Part shown: positions 1 through 9,111 of the stretch, one piece after another
How the letters are laid out: every line of letters starts with the position of its first letter
How positions within the stretch are numbered: position 1 is the stretch's first letter
Assembly (NCBI RefSeq): GCF_020687545.1
Contig: NZ_JAJEQX010000002.1
Span: forward strand, 62,001 to 126,000
Source of the DNA: Ruminococcus turbiniformis
GTDB taxonomy: Bacteria > Bacillota > Clostridia > Lachnospirales > Lachnospiraceae
Length of the DNA stretch: 64,000 nt
Direction of reading: 5' to 3'
The notes under the pieces: model-generated
What the model was told of the DNA's origin: nothing
The model's input: the letters and a program-made list of their open reading frames with translations, nothing else
Database searches by the model: none
Program-made: the position numbers and the translations under genes

Positions 1-1
1 A

Positions 2-103
2 CCGGGCATGTCCGGCAGAGGGAACGGAACCGCCGCTCCGGGACGTCCAAAAAAGAAGAAGACCATCCGCAACATACACAGGAAGAAGGATAACCGCCGA
101 TGA
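2..103 (+). CDS. C-terminal tail of an upstream gene (partial)
   Basis: An open frame enters from the left edge and ends at the TGA at 101-103, overlapping the ATG of the next gene as ATGA. Its 33 visible residues are Lys/Arg-rich (GRPKKKKTIRN and so on), like a basic cytoplasmic tail. The other two frames are also open for much of this stretch, so the choice rests on the ATGA coupling. No function can be named from the tail. Confidence 0.3.
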   Translation, partial: PGMSGRGNGTAAPGRPKKKKTIRNIHRKKDNRR

Positions 104-867
104 AAATTGCAGCAGTGACCGGAGCCTCTTCCGGAATGGGAAGAGAGTTCGTCCGGCAGATCAGTTGTTTTTATAAAAATCTCGATGAGATCTGGGTTGT
201 GGCAAGGAGGAAAGACCGTCTGGAGGCACTCCGGGACGAGTGCCGCATCCCCTTGCGGATCTTCGCCGGAGACCTGACGAAGAAACAGGTGTACCGGGAG
301 TATCACAGTGCATTGAAAGAGTACGCACCGGATGTGCGCATCCTGGTAAACGCCGCCGGTTTCGGAAAGTCCGGCACTTTCCGGGAGATCGCCTCCGAGG
401 GGAAACGGATTCAGACGGACATGGTAGATTTAAACTGCCGCGCACTCACCCGGATGACCCAGATCACGCTGCCATACATGGGGAAGTGCGGCCGCATCAT
501 AAACCTTGCATCGGCAGCCGCATTCTGCCCGCAGCCCTCGTTCGCCGTCTACGCCGCAACCAAGTCCTATGTCTTAAGCTTCTCACAGGCACTCGGGGCA
601 GAGCTCCGGCCTTCCGGCATCAGCGTGACCGCAGTGTGCCCGGGGCCGGTAGACACAGAGTTTTTCACGGTCAGCGGGGCGCTCACAAACCCGCTGAAGA
701 AACTGACCATGGCGAAGGCCCCTCAGGTCGTAAGAAGAGCGCTTGAAGACAGCAGGAAGCGGAAAGCCTTATCCGTATACGGAACGGGAATGAAAGCCGC
801 CCGGCTGGGGGCAAAGCTTGTCCCCCACAGTTTGATTTTAAAAGCAGAGGAGTTACTGATACAATGA
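100..867 (+). CDS. SDR family NAD(P)-dependent oxidoreductase
   Basis: A 255-residue classical short-chain dehydrogenase. The Rossmann dinucleotide motif TGASSGMG lies at residues 7-14, the structural NAAG at 84-87, and the Ser/Tyr/Lys catalytic set is visible as S138, Y151 and K155 (YAATK), followed by PGPVDT. It most resembles the YqjQ/DltE-like group of cytoplasmic SDRs, whose substrates are mostly unknown. The start is an ATG 10-15 nt after a purine-rich AGGAAGAAGG. Its stop overlaps the next start (ATGA at 864-867), so it is translationally coupled to the small membrane protein downstream. Substrate not assignable. Confidence 0.85.
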   Translation: MKIAAVTGASSGMGREFVRQISCFYKNLDEIWVVARRKDRLEALRDECRIPLRIFAGDLTKKQVYREYHSALKEYAPDVRILVNAAGFGKSGTFREIASEGKRIQTDMVDLNCRALTRMTQITLPYMGKCGRIINLASAAAFCPQPSFAVYAATKSYVLSFSQALGAELRPSGISVTAVCPGPVDTEFFTVSGALTNPLKKLTMAKAPQVVRRALEDSRKRKALSVYGTGMKAARLGAKLVPHSLILKAEELLIQ

Positions 868-1442
868 AGAAAAAAGAAAAAGGAACACCCGGATATCTGG
901 ATTACAAAAAGAAAGTGGAAATCCTGCGCACCGTGATTTATTTCGGCATCGTTGCGGCAGTCTTTTTCCTCGGTTATTTTCAGACGGGAACAAGACTGAA
1001 CATGCTCACCGTCGTCGCGGTCCTCGGCTGCCTGCCTTCGGCAAAGGCTCTGACCGGCGTAATCACCCGGATTCCGTACTCATCCATTGACAGCAAAAGA
1101 GCGGAGGATATCGCCTCAAAGACATCCCACCTGACTGTATGCTACGATATGGTCATCACAAGCGAGGAAAAGATCATGCCGGTGGACTGCATCGTCATCT
1201 CCGGGTACAACATCTTCGGATATACGCGCAGCAGGAAAGTGGACTTAAAGGCGCTCTCGCAGCATATCCGGAAGATTCTTGCGATGAACCACTTCACAGA
1301 CTACACCGTGCGCGTCTTAAACGAGTATACTCCGTTTATCACCCGCGCAGAAGGACTTGACAATATCGCGGCAGTTGAGAAAGAGGACACGAAAGAGACG
1401 GAAGAGGCTGTGCGTCATCTGATCCTTAATATATCTCTCTGA
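864..1442 (+). CDS. Conserved two-TM membrane protein of unknown function
   Basis: 192 residues. After a basic N-terminus two hydrophobic helices are visible at about residues 22-39 and 45-64, separated by a very short loop, then a roughly 125-residue soluble domain with mixed alpha/beta character and no recognisable catalytic motif. The topology suggests a hairpin anchor with a cytoplasmic C-terminal domain. It overlaps the preceding SDR by 4 nt (ATGA), so the two are probably one transcript. I do not recognise a family. Confidence 0.7.
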   Translation: MKKKEKGTPGYLDYKKKVEILRTVIYFGIVAAVFFLGYFQTGTRLNMLTVVAVLGCLPSAKALTGVITRIPYSSIDSKRAEDIASKTSHLTVCYDMVITSEEKIMPVDCIVISGYNIFGYTRSRKVDLKALSQHIRKILAMNHFTDYTVRVLNEYTPFITRAEGLDNIAAVEKEDTKETEEAVRHLILNISL

Positions 1443-1563
1443 TATTCTGATATCCGGCTGCAATGCGGCTGGCGTCAGACGGAAGAGTCCGGCTGAGGAT
1501 TCAGACTGAGAATCCAGGCGGGAGAGCTGCACAGATGCGAAAAAATGAAAGGAGAATTGCCCC

Positions 1564-2538
1564 ATGCGGGAGATCACCATCAGAGCAAATGAAGCCGGAC
1601 AGCGCTTCGACAAATTTCTCGGGAAATATATGGATAAGGCGCCGAAGAGCTTCTTCTATAAGATGCTCCGCAAGAAAAACATTACGCTGAACGGGAAGAA
1701 AGCAGCCGGTTCCGAAAAGCTCTGCGAAGGGGATCTCGTAAAGCTCTTTCTCTCTGACGAGACCATCGACGGGTTTTCGTCCCGGGTCATTCTTCCTTCC
1801 GGTTCCAAAAACCTCCGCCCGGCAATTCTCTACGAGGACAGCCAGGTAATCTTTTTCGACAAACCGGCGGGAATGCTCTCCCAGAAAGCAGCGGCAGACG
1901 ACTTCTCCCTTGTAGAATACCTCATCGAATATCTGACGGAGAGCGGACAGCTTGCGGAAGATGATCTTCGCGCCTTCCGCCCATCAGTGTGCAACCGGCT
2001 TGACCGCAATACAAGCGGCATCGTGGCCGCCGGGAAGACACTTGCCGCGCTCCAGGAACTAAGCGCCATGTTCCGGGACCGCAGCATGAAGAAGTACTAT
2101 ATGACTCTTGTAAAGGGGCATGTCAGCGAAGGCCGGCTGATCCGCGGGTATCTCACAAAAGATCCCCGGACGAACCGGGTCGCCTTCTCTGAGACGGAAC
2201 TTGAAAGCGCCGCCCCCATCGAAACGGAATACCGGCCTTTGTGCACGGGGGAGCGGACCACTCTCCTTGAAGTACATCTGATCACGGGAAAGACACACCA
2301 GATCCGCGCACACTTGGCCTCCCAGGGGCATCCAATCGCAGGGGATCCCAAATACGGAGATCCGTCTTTCAACGGGATCTTCCGGGAAAAATACGGTCTG
2401 AGATGTCAGCTTCTCCACGCGGCAAGGATCTGTATTCCCGAATGTGAAGGCGCACTGGAGCCGCTTTCCGGGAAGGAGATCACGTCTCCTCTGCCGGAGC
2501 TTTTCCGGAAAATATGCCAGGAAGAAGGAGTGCTTTAG
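1564..2538 (+). CDS. RluA-family 23S rRNA pseudouridine synthase (S4 domain)
   Basis: 324 residues. An S4 RNA-binding domain covers about residues 1-65, followed by the RluA catalytic domain with the motif NRLDRNTSG; the catalytic Asp is D147. The downstream THQIRAHLA and GHPIAGDPKYG motifs are typical of RluC/RluD enzymes, which isomerise uridines in 23S rRNA. The target position cannot be read from sequence. A second member lies at 39036-39968. The ATG is preceded by a purine-rich AAAGGAGAATTGCCCC. The stop is 5 nt before recU. Confidence 0.88.
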   Translation: MREITIRANEAGQRFDKFLGKYMDKAPKSFFYKMLRKKNITLNGKKAAGSEKLCEGDLVKLFLSDETIDGFSSRVILPSGSKNLRPAILYEDSQVIFFDKPAGMLSQKAAADDFSLVEYLIEYLTESGQLAEDDLRAFRPSVCNRLDRNTSGIVAAGKTLAALQELSAMFRDRSMKKYYMTLVKGHVSEGRLIRGYLTKDPRTNRVAFSETELESAAPIETEYRPLCTGERTTLLEVHLITGKTHQIRAHLASQGHPIAGDPKYGDPSFNGIFREKYGLRCQLLHAARICIPECEGALEPLSGKEITSPLPELFRKICQEEGVL

Positions 2539-2543
2539 AGAAG

Positions 2544-3077
2544 ATGGCGACATGGAATTCAAGAGGGCTTCGCGGCTCCACACTGGAAGAATTTATCAAC
2601 CATACAAACGAACGCTACACGGACATGGGCCTTGCGCTGATCCAGAAAATCCCGACGCCGATCACACCGGTGCAGATCGATCAGTCAAACCGGCACATCA
2701 CCCTTGCGTACTTTGACAAGGTCAGCACCGTGGACTATATCGGCGCGGTTCAGGGCATTCCGATCTGCTTTGACGCGAAGGAGTGCAGGGCAGATACCTT
2801 TCCACTGCAGAATGTACACGCCCATCAGATGGACTTTATGGAAAAGTTTGAGCGCCAGGGCGGCATCTCTTTTCTGCTGATCTATTATACCGCAAGAGAA
2901 GAGCTCTATTATATGAGATACAAACAGATCAGAAAGTTCTGGGACAGGGCGCAGGCTGGCGGCCGCAAGAGCTTCCGCTTCGATGAACTGGAACCCGGAT
3001 GGTTTATGAAACTGAAAAACGGCTACTTCGTCCCTTATCTTGACTATATCCAGAAAGATCTGGACTGCAGGGATTGA
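2544..3077 (+). CDS. recU: Holliday junction resolvase RecU
   Basis: 177 residues from the ATG at 2544; an in-frame ATG at 2514 lies inside the preceding gene and is not needed. The N-terminus MATWNSRGLRGS and the metal-site residues D64 (STVDYIG), D77 and K79 (FDAKE) match the RecU fold, a PD-(D/E)xK nuclease that resolves Holliday junctions in Firmicutes recombination repair and chromosome segregation. Length is slightly below the ~200 residues of B. subtilis RecU. The stop codon lies within the -35 hexamer of the his promoter. Confidence 0.88.
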   Translation: MATWNSRGLRGSTLEEFINHTNERYTDMGLALIQKIPTPITPVQIDQSNRHITLAYFDKVSTVDYIGAVQGIPICFDAKECRADTFPLQNVHAHQMDFMEKFERQGGISFLLIYYTAREELYYMRYKQIRKFWDRAQAGGRKSFRFDELEPGWFMKLKNGYFVPYLDYIQKDLDCRD

Positions 3078-3102
3078 CAGACAAAGGGAAAATCCGTATA
3101 AT
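3074..3102 (+). promoter_or_regulatory. SigA promoter of the histidine operon
   Basis: TTGACA at 3074-3079 and TATAAT at 3097-3102 with exactly 17 bp between them, a perfect consensus promoter. It overlaps the recU stop. The predicted leader to hisZ is only about 45 nt and contains AAGGAGG; there is no room for a T-box, so any histidine control must act by another route such as HisG feedback inhibition. Confidence 0.8.
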
Positions 3103-3151
3103 GACAAGAGGTTTTAACGTGTTAGCACAGTAAAGTGAAGGAGGACATCAT

Positions 3152-4429
3152 ATGGAACAGAAACTTCATACGCCGGAGGGCGTAAGGGACATCTACAACA
3201 GAGAATGTGAGACAAAGCTTACCCTTCAGAAAAAGCTCAGTACCGTACTTCATCTTTACGGATATCATGATATACAGACGCCTACATTTGAGTATTACGA
3301 CGTGTTCCGGGAAGAGATCGGATCGACTTCCACACAGGAGCTCTATAAGTTTTTCGACCGGGAAGGAAACATCCTCGCACTGCGGCCTGACATTACACCG
3401 TCCGTTGCCCGTGCGGCCGCCACGCTTTTCGAGGCGGAAGATTTTCCGATCCGCCTCTGCTACGCGGGAAATACGTTTATCAATCACACAAGCTACCGGG
3501 GACGTTTAAAGGAAAACACCCAGCTCGGGGCAGAGCTGATCGGCCTGGACTCCATCGAGGCGGATGCTGAGATGATTGCCATGGTTGCTGACGGATTAAA
3601 AAAGACCGGCCTGAATGAATTTCAGATCAACCTGGGGCACGTCGATTTCATCCAGGGTCTTCTCTGCGGCATCGACTTTGGTCCGGATGAGGAGGAAAAA
3701 GAAGCGCAGATCAAAGAGATCCGGACGCTGATCAACAACCGGAATTTCTTTGGCCTGGATGAGATGCTCGACAATCTGAACGTGAAGGAAAACATCCGCA
3801 GAGCGTTTTCCGTCCTGCCGGAACTGGTCGGCGGACCGGAAGTGCTGGATAGAGCGTTTCAGGCTGCGCCGGATTTAAACGCCCGGCTGGGTATCACACG
3901 GCTTCAGAACATTTACCGTCTGCTGAAGCTTTACAAGGCGGAAGACCACGTCACCTTTGACCTGAGCATGACCGGAAGCTACGGATACTATACGGGAATC
4001 ATTTTCCGCGCGTATACATACGGAACCGGAGACGCCGTGGTAAGAGGAGGGCGGTATGACCACCTGCTCGAGAAATTCGGAAAGAGCACACCGTCTATCG
4101 GTTTTGCGATCATCCTGGATGAGCTGATGAGCGCGCTGTCCCGCCAGCGGATCAGCGTGGATCCCATCCGCCGCAATCTGATCGTCTATACGGACTCCAC
4201 AGAGGAGCAGGCGGTCTCCCTGGCCTGCAGTTTTCGCGAGAAAGGCCGCAACATCGAACTTGTGAAGCGTTCGGCGGATGAAGGACGCGCAAAGTACGAA
4301 GAGTTCGCCAAGCGTGCCGGAGCCGCCGCCATGCTCTATCTGACCGATGAGAGTACGGTGGAGATGGTAAATCCGGAAACCGGGGAAGTGAAAACCGTGA
4401 AGATGAAAAAGCAGGATGAAAGGGATTAA
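3152..4429 (+). CDS. hisZ: ATP phosphoribosyltransferase regulatory subunit HisZ
   Basis: 425 residues, related to the catalytic core of class II histidyl-tRNA synthetase: the N-terminal TPEGVRDIY, motif-2-like ALRPDITPSVAR, and the GGRYDHLLEKFG and GFAIILDEL stretches are visible. A C-terminal ~90-residue anticodon-domain-like region follows. The gene sits directly before a short-form hisG, which requires HisZ for activity and feedback control, so HisZ rather than a true HisRS is the right call. It is the first gene of the his operon, with AAGGAGG ahead of the ATG. Confidence 0.9.
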   Translation: MEQKLHTPEGVRDIYNRECETKLTLQKKLSTVLHLYGYHDIQTPTFEYYDVFREEIGSTSTQELYKFFDREGNILALRPDITPSVARAAATLFEAEDFPIRLCYAGNTFINHTSYRGRLKENTQLGAELIGLDSIEADAEMIAMVADGLKKTGLNEFQINLGHVDFIQGLLCGIDFGPDEEEKEAQIKEIRTLINNRNFFGLDEMLDNLNVKENIRRAFSVLPELVGGPEVLDRAFQAAPDLNARLGITRLQNIYRLLKLYKAEDHVTFDLSMTGSYGYYTGIIFRAYTYGTGDAVVRGGRYDHLLEKFGKSTPSIGFAIILDELMSALSRQRISVDPIRRNLIVYTDSTEEQAVSLACSFREKGRNIELVKRSADEGRAKYEEFAKRAGAAAMLYLTDESTVEMVNPETGEVKTVKMKKQDERD

Positions 4430-4442
4430 AGGAGCGTGACAT

Positions 4443-5087
4443 ATGAGGTATTTAACATTCGCCCTCACAAAGGGAAGACTTGCAAATAAGACGCTGGAGA
4501 TGCTCGAAAAGCTCGGCATCACCTGCGATGAGATGAAAGACAAGGATTCGAGAAAACTGATCTTCACAAACGAGGAACTCAGGCTGAAGTTCTTTCTCGC
4601 AAAAGGTCCCGACGTTCCTACCTATGTGGAGTACGGCGCCGCGGATATCGGCGTGGTCGGAAAAGACACAATCATCGAAGAGGGGCGCAAGGTACACGAA
4701 GTACTGGATCTCGGTTTCGGGAAATGCCGGATGTGTGTGTGCGGCTATGAGGATGCGGCGGAGCTCTTAAAGCATCATGAGCTGATCCGGGTCGCCACCA
4801 AATATCCGAAAATTGCAAAAGACTATTTCTATAATAAAAAACATCAGACCGTGGAGATCATCAAGATGAACGGCTCCATCGAGCTTGCCCCCATCGTCGG
4901 GCTCTCCGAGGTGATTGTGGATATCGTTGAGACCGGTTCCACGCTGAAGGAGAACGGGCTTGTCGTTCTGGAGGAAGTGTGTCCTCTCTCGGCGAGAATG
5001 ATTGTAAATCCGGTCAGTATGCGGATGGAAAATGACAGAATCAAATCTCTGATCACGGATCTGAGAGCCATGTTAAGAGAAGGATAG
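4443..5087 (+). CDS. hisG: ATP phosphoribosyltransferase, short form
   Basis: 214 residues, the short (HisG-S) form that lacks the C-terminal regulatory domain of the ~300-residue long form. It catalyses the first step of histidine synthesis, ATP + PRPP to phosphoribosyl-ATP. The N-terminal FALTKGRLANKT and the PRPP-binding loop DIVETGSTLKEN at about 160-171 are intact. It lies 13 nt after hisZ with a GGAG ribosome binding site. Confidence 0.95.
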   Translation: MRYLTFALTKGRLANKTLEMLEKLGITCDEMKDKDSRKLIFTNEELRLKFFLAKGPDVPTYVEYGAADIGVVGKDTIIEEGRKVHEVLDLGFGKCRMCVCGYEDAAELLKHHELIRVATKYPKIAKDYFYNKKHQTVEIIKMNGSIELAPIVGLSEVIVDIVETGSTLKENGLVVLEEVCPLSARMIVNPVSMRMENDRIKSLITDLRAMLREG

Positions 5088-5108
5088 CGGGGAGGTTTTT
5101 TAAGTACG

Positions 5109-6407
5109 ATGCGAATTGAAAAACTGGATCAGAATACAAAGACAGATCTGCTGGAGTCTCTCTTAAAGAGAAGCCCCAACAGCTACGGAGAATATGAGGA
5201 GCGTGTGCGCGTCATTCTGAATGATGTGAAAGCGCGCAGGGACGCGGCACTCTTTGAATACACGAAGAAATTCGACGGAGCGGATATCAGCGCGGAGAAT
5301 ATTCTCGTGACGGAAGAAGAGATCGAGGAAGCGTACCGGGAGGTGGATCCCGGCCTTGTGGAAATTATCCGAAAGGCGCTTGTCAACATCCGTTCCTACC
5401 ATGAGAAACAGATGCAGTACAGCTGGTTTGACAGCAAACCGGACGGGACGATTCTGGGGCAGAAGGTGACGCCTCTTCAGAGAGTAGGTGTGTATGTGCC
5501 CGGAGGAAAGGCGGCTTATCCGTCCTCTGTGCTCATGAATATTCTTCCCGCGAAAGTGGCAGGCGTGGATGAGATCATTATGATGACTCCGCCGGGGAAA
5601 GACGGCCGTGTCACACCGACCACCCTTGTCGCCGCAAAGGAAGCGGGCGCGGACCGCATTTTCAAGGCGGGCGGCGCGCAGGCGATCGGAGCCCTTGCCT
5701 ACGGGACAGAGAGCATCCCGAAAGTGGATAAGATCGTCGGCCCCGGCAACATCTATGTGGCCCTTGCGAAGAAGGCCGTATACGGACATGTCAGCATTGA
5801 CTCTGTCGCGGGCCCCAGCGAGATTCTCGTCCTGGCGGATGAGACGGCAAATCCCCGGTATGTGGCGGCTGATCTTCTCTCACAGGCAGAGCACGACGAG
5901 CTTGCGAGCGCGATTCTCGTCACGACAAGTATGGAGCTTGCCGAAAAGGTATCTGACTGGACCGATCAGTTTATAAAAGAGCTCTCCCGGGGAGAGATCA
6001 TTCAGAAGTCGCTTGACAACTACGGCCACATCCTTGTGGCGGACACCCTGGACGATGCCGTCGACGCGGCAAATGAGATTGCCTCCGAGCACATGGAGAT
6101 TGTAACTGCCAATCCGTTTGAAGTCATGACAAAAATCCGCAACGCCGGCGCCATCTTCCTGGGAGAATACTCAAGCGAGCCTCTGGGCGATTACTTTGCG
6201 GGGCCGAACCACGTGCTGCCTACAAACGGCACGGCGAAATTCTTCTCTCCGCTGTCTGTTGACGATTTTATCAAAAAGTCGAGCATTATCTCCTACTCAA
6301 AAGGAGCGCTCGAAAAGATTCATACCGATATCGAGCGTTTCGCCGAGGCGGAACACCTGACCGCTCACGCCAATTCCGTCCGGGTGCGCTTTGACGGAAA
6401 AGACTGA
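5109..6407 (+). CDS. hisD: Histidinol dehydrogenase
   Basis: 432 residues, normal length. It oxidises L-histidinol to L-histidine in two NAD-dependent steps. Visible family motifs are VPGGKAAYPSSVLMN, the VAGPSEILVLAD stretch, the zinc-site region SQAEHDE, SEHMEI and the C-terminal EHLTAHANSVRVR. The start is an ATG at 5109 after GGGGAGG. It lies between hisG and hisB in the expected operon. Confidence 0.95.
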   Translation: MRIEKLDQNTKTDLLESLLKRSPNSYGEYEERVRVILNDVKARRDAALFEYTKKFDGADISAENILVTEEEIEEAYREVDPGLVEIIRKALVNIRSYHEKQMQYSWFDSKPDGTILGQKVTPLQRVGVYVPGGKAAYPSSVLMNILPAKVAGVDEIIMMTPPGKDGRVTPTTLVAAKEAGADRIFKAGGAQAIGALAYGTESIPKVDKIVGPGNIYVALAKKAVYGHVSIDSVAGPSEILVLADETANPRYVAADLLSQAEHDELASAILVTTSMELAEKVSDWTDQFIKELSRGEIIQKSLDNYGHILVADTLDDAVDAANEIASEHMEIVTANPFEVMTKIRNAGAIFLGEYSSEPLGDYFAGPNHVLPTNGTAKFFSPLSVDDFIKKSSIISYSKGALEKIHTDIERFAEAEHLTAHANSVRVRFDGKD

Positions 6408-6427
6408 CAAAGGAGGTGTGTATAAAA

Positions 6428-7018
6428 GTGGAAAAACGTACAGCAGCGTGCGCAAGAACAACAAAAGAGACAGATATCTCTCTCACCCTCTGTTTGGACG
6501 GAGAGGGGAGGCACGATATTGATACAGGAGTTCCTTTTTTTGATCATATGCTGAGCGGGTTCGCAAGACACGGACTTTTCGATTTCTCGGTGAAAGTAAA
6601 AGGAGACCTGGAGGTGGACAGCCACCACACGGTTGAGGATACAGGAATTGTCCTCGGGCAGGCCATCGCGGAAGCAGTCGGAGACAAGACCGGCATAAAG
6701 AGGTACGGATACTTTATCCTCCCCATGGACGAGACGCTGGCGCTCTGCGCTGTCGACCTCTCCGGCAGACCGTATCTGAAATTTGACGCAGACTTTACCG
6801 TACCGCGCCTCGGCACACTGGATACGGAGATGATCCGGGAATTTTTCCAGGCGGTCGCCTACAGTGCCGGAATGAATCTTCATCTCAAGATACTGGAGAA
6901 TGGAAACAATCATCACATGGCGGAAGCGCTGTTTAAAGCGTTTGGAAAAGCGCTTGACATGGCAGTGTCAGAAGAACCGAGAATGAAAGAGGTCTGGTCT
7001 ACCAAGGGAACGCTGTAA
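6428..7018 (+). CDS. hisB: Imidazoleglycerol-phosphate dehydratase
   Basis: 196 residues, the monofunctional bacterial form without the phosphatase domain. The two manganese-binding motif sets FFDHML / DSHHTVEDTG and NNHHMAEALFKAFG are intact. I chose the GTG at 6428 because AAGGAGGTG ends about 12 nt upstream; the in-frame GTG at 6416 lies inside that ribosome binding site. The gene follows hisD by about 20 nt. Confidence 0.93.
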   Translation: MEKRTAACARTTKETDISLTLCLDGEGRHDIDTGVPFFDHMLSGFARHGLFDFSVKVKGDLEVDSHHTVEDTGIVLGQAIAEAVGDKTGIKRYGYFILPMDETLALCAVDLSGRPYLKFDADFTVPRLGTLDTEMIREFFQAVAYSAGMNLHLKILENGNNHHMAEALFKAFGKALDMAVSEEPRMKEVWSTKGTL

Positions 7019-7064
7019 GTATAATATGAACTGTTAAAAAAATACAAGAAGGAGAAGAGCCATC

Positions 7065-8348
7065 ATGAGCTATAAGAGACTGACCCCGTGCATTTTTATC
7101 GCCGGAGGCAAAGCGGTCAAGTGGTTTGACGACAGAACTGCCCTCTCTGACGATGTCGTATCCCTTGCCAAGCATTACAATGATAAAGGCGCAGACGAGC
7201 TGATCGTATTCGATCTGTCCGGTTCGGACGATGAGCACGATGAAGCCATCGACCTTATAAAGAAAATTAACCGGGTGATCAGTATTCCCATGATCGCCGG
7301 AGGCAATATCCGCCGGACCGAGGATGTGAAAAAAATACTGTACGCCGGCGCAAAGCGCGCAATACTCAACTTTTCCAAACATCTTTCCATTGATCTGGTA
7401 GAAGAAGTGTCCAAGCGTTTCGGAAAAGAGCGCATCGCCGTATCTCTCAATGATTTCGACGCCCTGTTTAAGCAGCAGCACCTGATCGAGGAATACAGTA
7501 CAGAGATCGTATTCATGCACAGGCTGGACCTCAATTCTGTCATGAACGTAACAAAACTCCCCTGTGTTGTTCTCACGGACACGATGGATCAGAGTGAAAT
7601 TCTGCGCATCTTAAAATGTGACGGCGTAAAAGGTGTATCCGGCATGTATGTGAGCAGCCTGGATATGGACTTTAATGACTTCAAAGAGGTCTGTGCGGAG
7701 AGCGGAATCAAAATGACTTCCTTTGAAAGCATCATGGATTTCTCAGAATTCAAGCTCAACGCAGACGGCCTGATCCCGGTTGTTGTACAGGACTATAAGA
7801 CAAACGAAGTGCTTATGGTCGCTTACATGAACGAGGAGGCTTTTGACAACACGGTAAAGACAGGCCGGATGACCTATTACAGCCGCAGCAGAAAGAGCCA
7901 GTGGGTGAAAGGCGAGACATCCGGACATTTCCAGTATGTCAAATCCCTCTCCATCGACTGTGACAAGGACACTCTGCTCGCAAAGGTAGAGCAGGTCGGC
8001 GCGGCCTGCCATACGGGAAACCGTTCCTGCTTCTACACGACCATCGTGGGTGCCGACTATGACGCTAAGAACCCGCTCCAGGTGTTTGAATCCGTCTACA
8101 ACACGATCGTGGACCGCAGAGAACACCCGAAAGAAGGATCGTATACAAACTATCTCTTCGAGAAGGGAATCGACAAGATCTTAAAGAAAGTGGGCGAGGA
8201 GGCGACCGAGATCGTCATCGCCGCAAAGAATCCGAATCCCGAGGAGATCAAGTACGAGATCTCGGATTTCCTGTATCACGCTATGGTGCTTATGGTGGAG
8301 CGGGGCGTCACATGGGAAGACATCACAAACGAACTGGCAGACAGATAG
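7065..8348 (+). CDS. hisIE: Degenerate HisA/HisF-like barrel fused to HisI-HisE
   Basis: 427 residues in three parts. Residues 1-220 are a (beta/alpha)8-type domain related to HisA/HisF. Residues about 228-328 are phosphoribosyl-AMP cyclohydrolase (HisI) with DCDKD and the metal-binding cysteines C315 and C322. Residues about 338-427 are phosphoribosyl-ATP pyrophosphatase (HisE) with the MazG-like VGEEATE. HisI and HisE look intact. The barrel aligns to HisF from residue 1 (KRLTPCIF against KRIIACLD), but the two catalytic Asp of HisF are F11 and N129, and the DGT loop is shortened. hisA, hisF, hisH and hisC are not in this operon, so intact copies are presumably elsewhere. The barrel is more likely a scaffold or regulator than an enzyme. 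Confidence 0.88.
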   Translation: MSYKRLTPCIFIAGGKAVKWFDDRTALSDDVVSLAKHYNDKGADELIVFDLSGSDDEHDEAIDLIKKINRVISIPMIAGGNIRRTEDVKKILYAGAKRAILNFSKHLSIDLVEEVSKRFGKERIAVSLNDFDALFKQQHLIEEYSTEIVFMHRLDLNSVMNVTKLPCVVLTDTMDQSEILRILKCDGVKGVSGMYVSSLDMDFNDFKEVCAESGIKMTSFESIMDFSEFKLNADGLIPVVVQDYKTNEVLMVAYMNEEAFDNTVKTGRMTYYSRSRKSQWVKGETSGHFQYVKSLSIDCDKDTLLAKVEQVGAACHTGNRSCFYTTIVGADYDAKNPLQVFESVYNTIVDRREHPKEGSYTNYLFEKGIDKILKKVGEEATEIVIAAKNPNPEEIKYEISDFLYHAMVLMVERGVTWEDITNELADR

Positions 8349-8443
8349 CAGGACGGATGAGCGGGATATATCAGGAATCAGCTGACGGTGAAATTCCGTA
8401 AAGGGCGTTGCACCGCTCAGCCATTTTCCGCATACAGAAAGAG

Positions 8444-8494
8444 ACAGAGGCATAAGCTGTTGTAAAGAGACAACCGCTTTTGGCTCTGTTTTTT
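8444..8494 (+). terminator. Probable terminator of the his operon
   Basis: The outer arms ACAGAG (8444-8449) and CTCTGT (8484-8489) enclose an inner GTTGT/ACAAC hairpin and run into six T at 8489-8494. It lies about 100 nt after the his operon stop, in an otherwise featureless 280-nt gap. Confidence 0.5.
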
Positions 8495-8627
8495 GTACCG
8501 GAGGTGCGCAGAAGTCCGGGCCTGCCCCAGATCACGGCGGCCGCTTTTTGTCGCCGTAATGTACCTTCTGGCGTTTCCGGTAACTGGAACAGGCAGAAGC
8601 TTGTAAAAACGGAAAAGGAAGTGCGCC

Positions 8628-8957
8628 ATGAACGATTCTGAACGCAGAAGGAGAGAGCTTCTCCGCCAGACAAGGAAGCTTTATGAAGAGAGGGGAACGA
8701 TCCCCGCCGTACATCCGAGATACGGAAGGATCTACCATGATCTTTACAGAGAGCATACCGATGAAAACAGAGAGCTTTCCGGAGGGAGTTTTTACCTCCG
8801 TCTCGTAATCGGGATCTTATGTTTTGTCTGCTTTGTCTATATGGATCAGAGCCGCGACGAGGCTGTCCATGCCGGAAGCAGCGCTATTGTGGAACAGATA
8901 GGAAATGATCTTGACGAGGAGGCGGACGCAATTATTGAAGCGTGGAAAAACATGTAA
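8628..8957 (+). CDS. Small single-TM protein of unknown function
   Basis: 109 residues with AAGGAAG before the ATG. The first ~55 residues are very basic and charged, then one membrane helix runs at about residues 57-72 (LRLVIGILCFVCFVYM), followed by an acidic tail on the far side. This N-in, C-out layout is seen in many small Lachnospiraceae envelope proteins. It precedes a two-component system but is separated from it by a promoter-like gap. No family recognised. Confidence 0.6.
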   Translation: MNDSERRRRELLRQTRKLYEERGTIPAVHPRYGRIYHDLYREHTDENRELSGGSFYLRLVIGILCFVCFVYMDQSRDEAVHAGSSAIVEQIGNDLDEEADAIIEAWKNM

Positions 8958-9111
8958 AAAGCTTTTGCCTGTAATTTCTTTGCAAAATCTGTGCTGAAAA
9001 TACCGGCTCAGGATATGGATTTTCCCCGGAAACTATAGTAAAATGGATAAGGTTTTCAGGCCGGAATTTCCGGCTGGAAAGACCTGTAAACAAACCTCAA
9101 GGAGACCTTCC

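Noticed and set aside
3103-3151. T-box or his leader attenuator
   Set aside because: The space between the consensus promoter and hisZ is about 45 nt with no antiterminator or His codon run.
8349-8440. Riboswitch between the his operon and the small membrane protein
   Set aside because: Some short complementary stretches exist, but no known aptamer pattern is recognisable, and the hairpin after it is an ordinary terminator.
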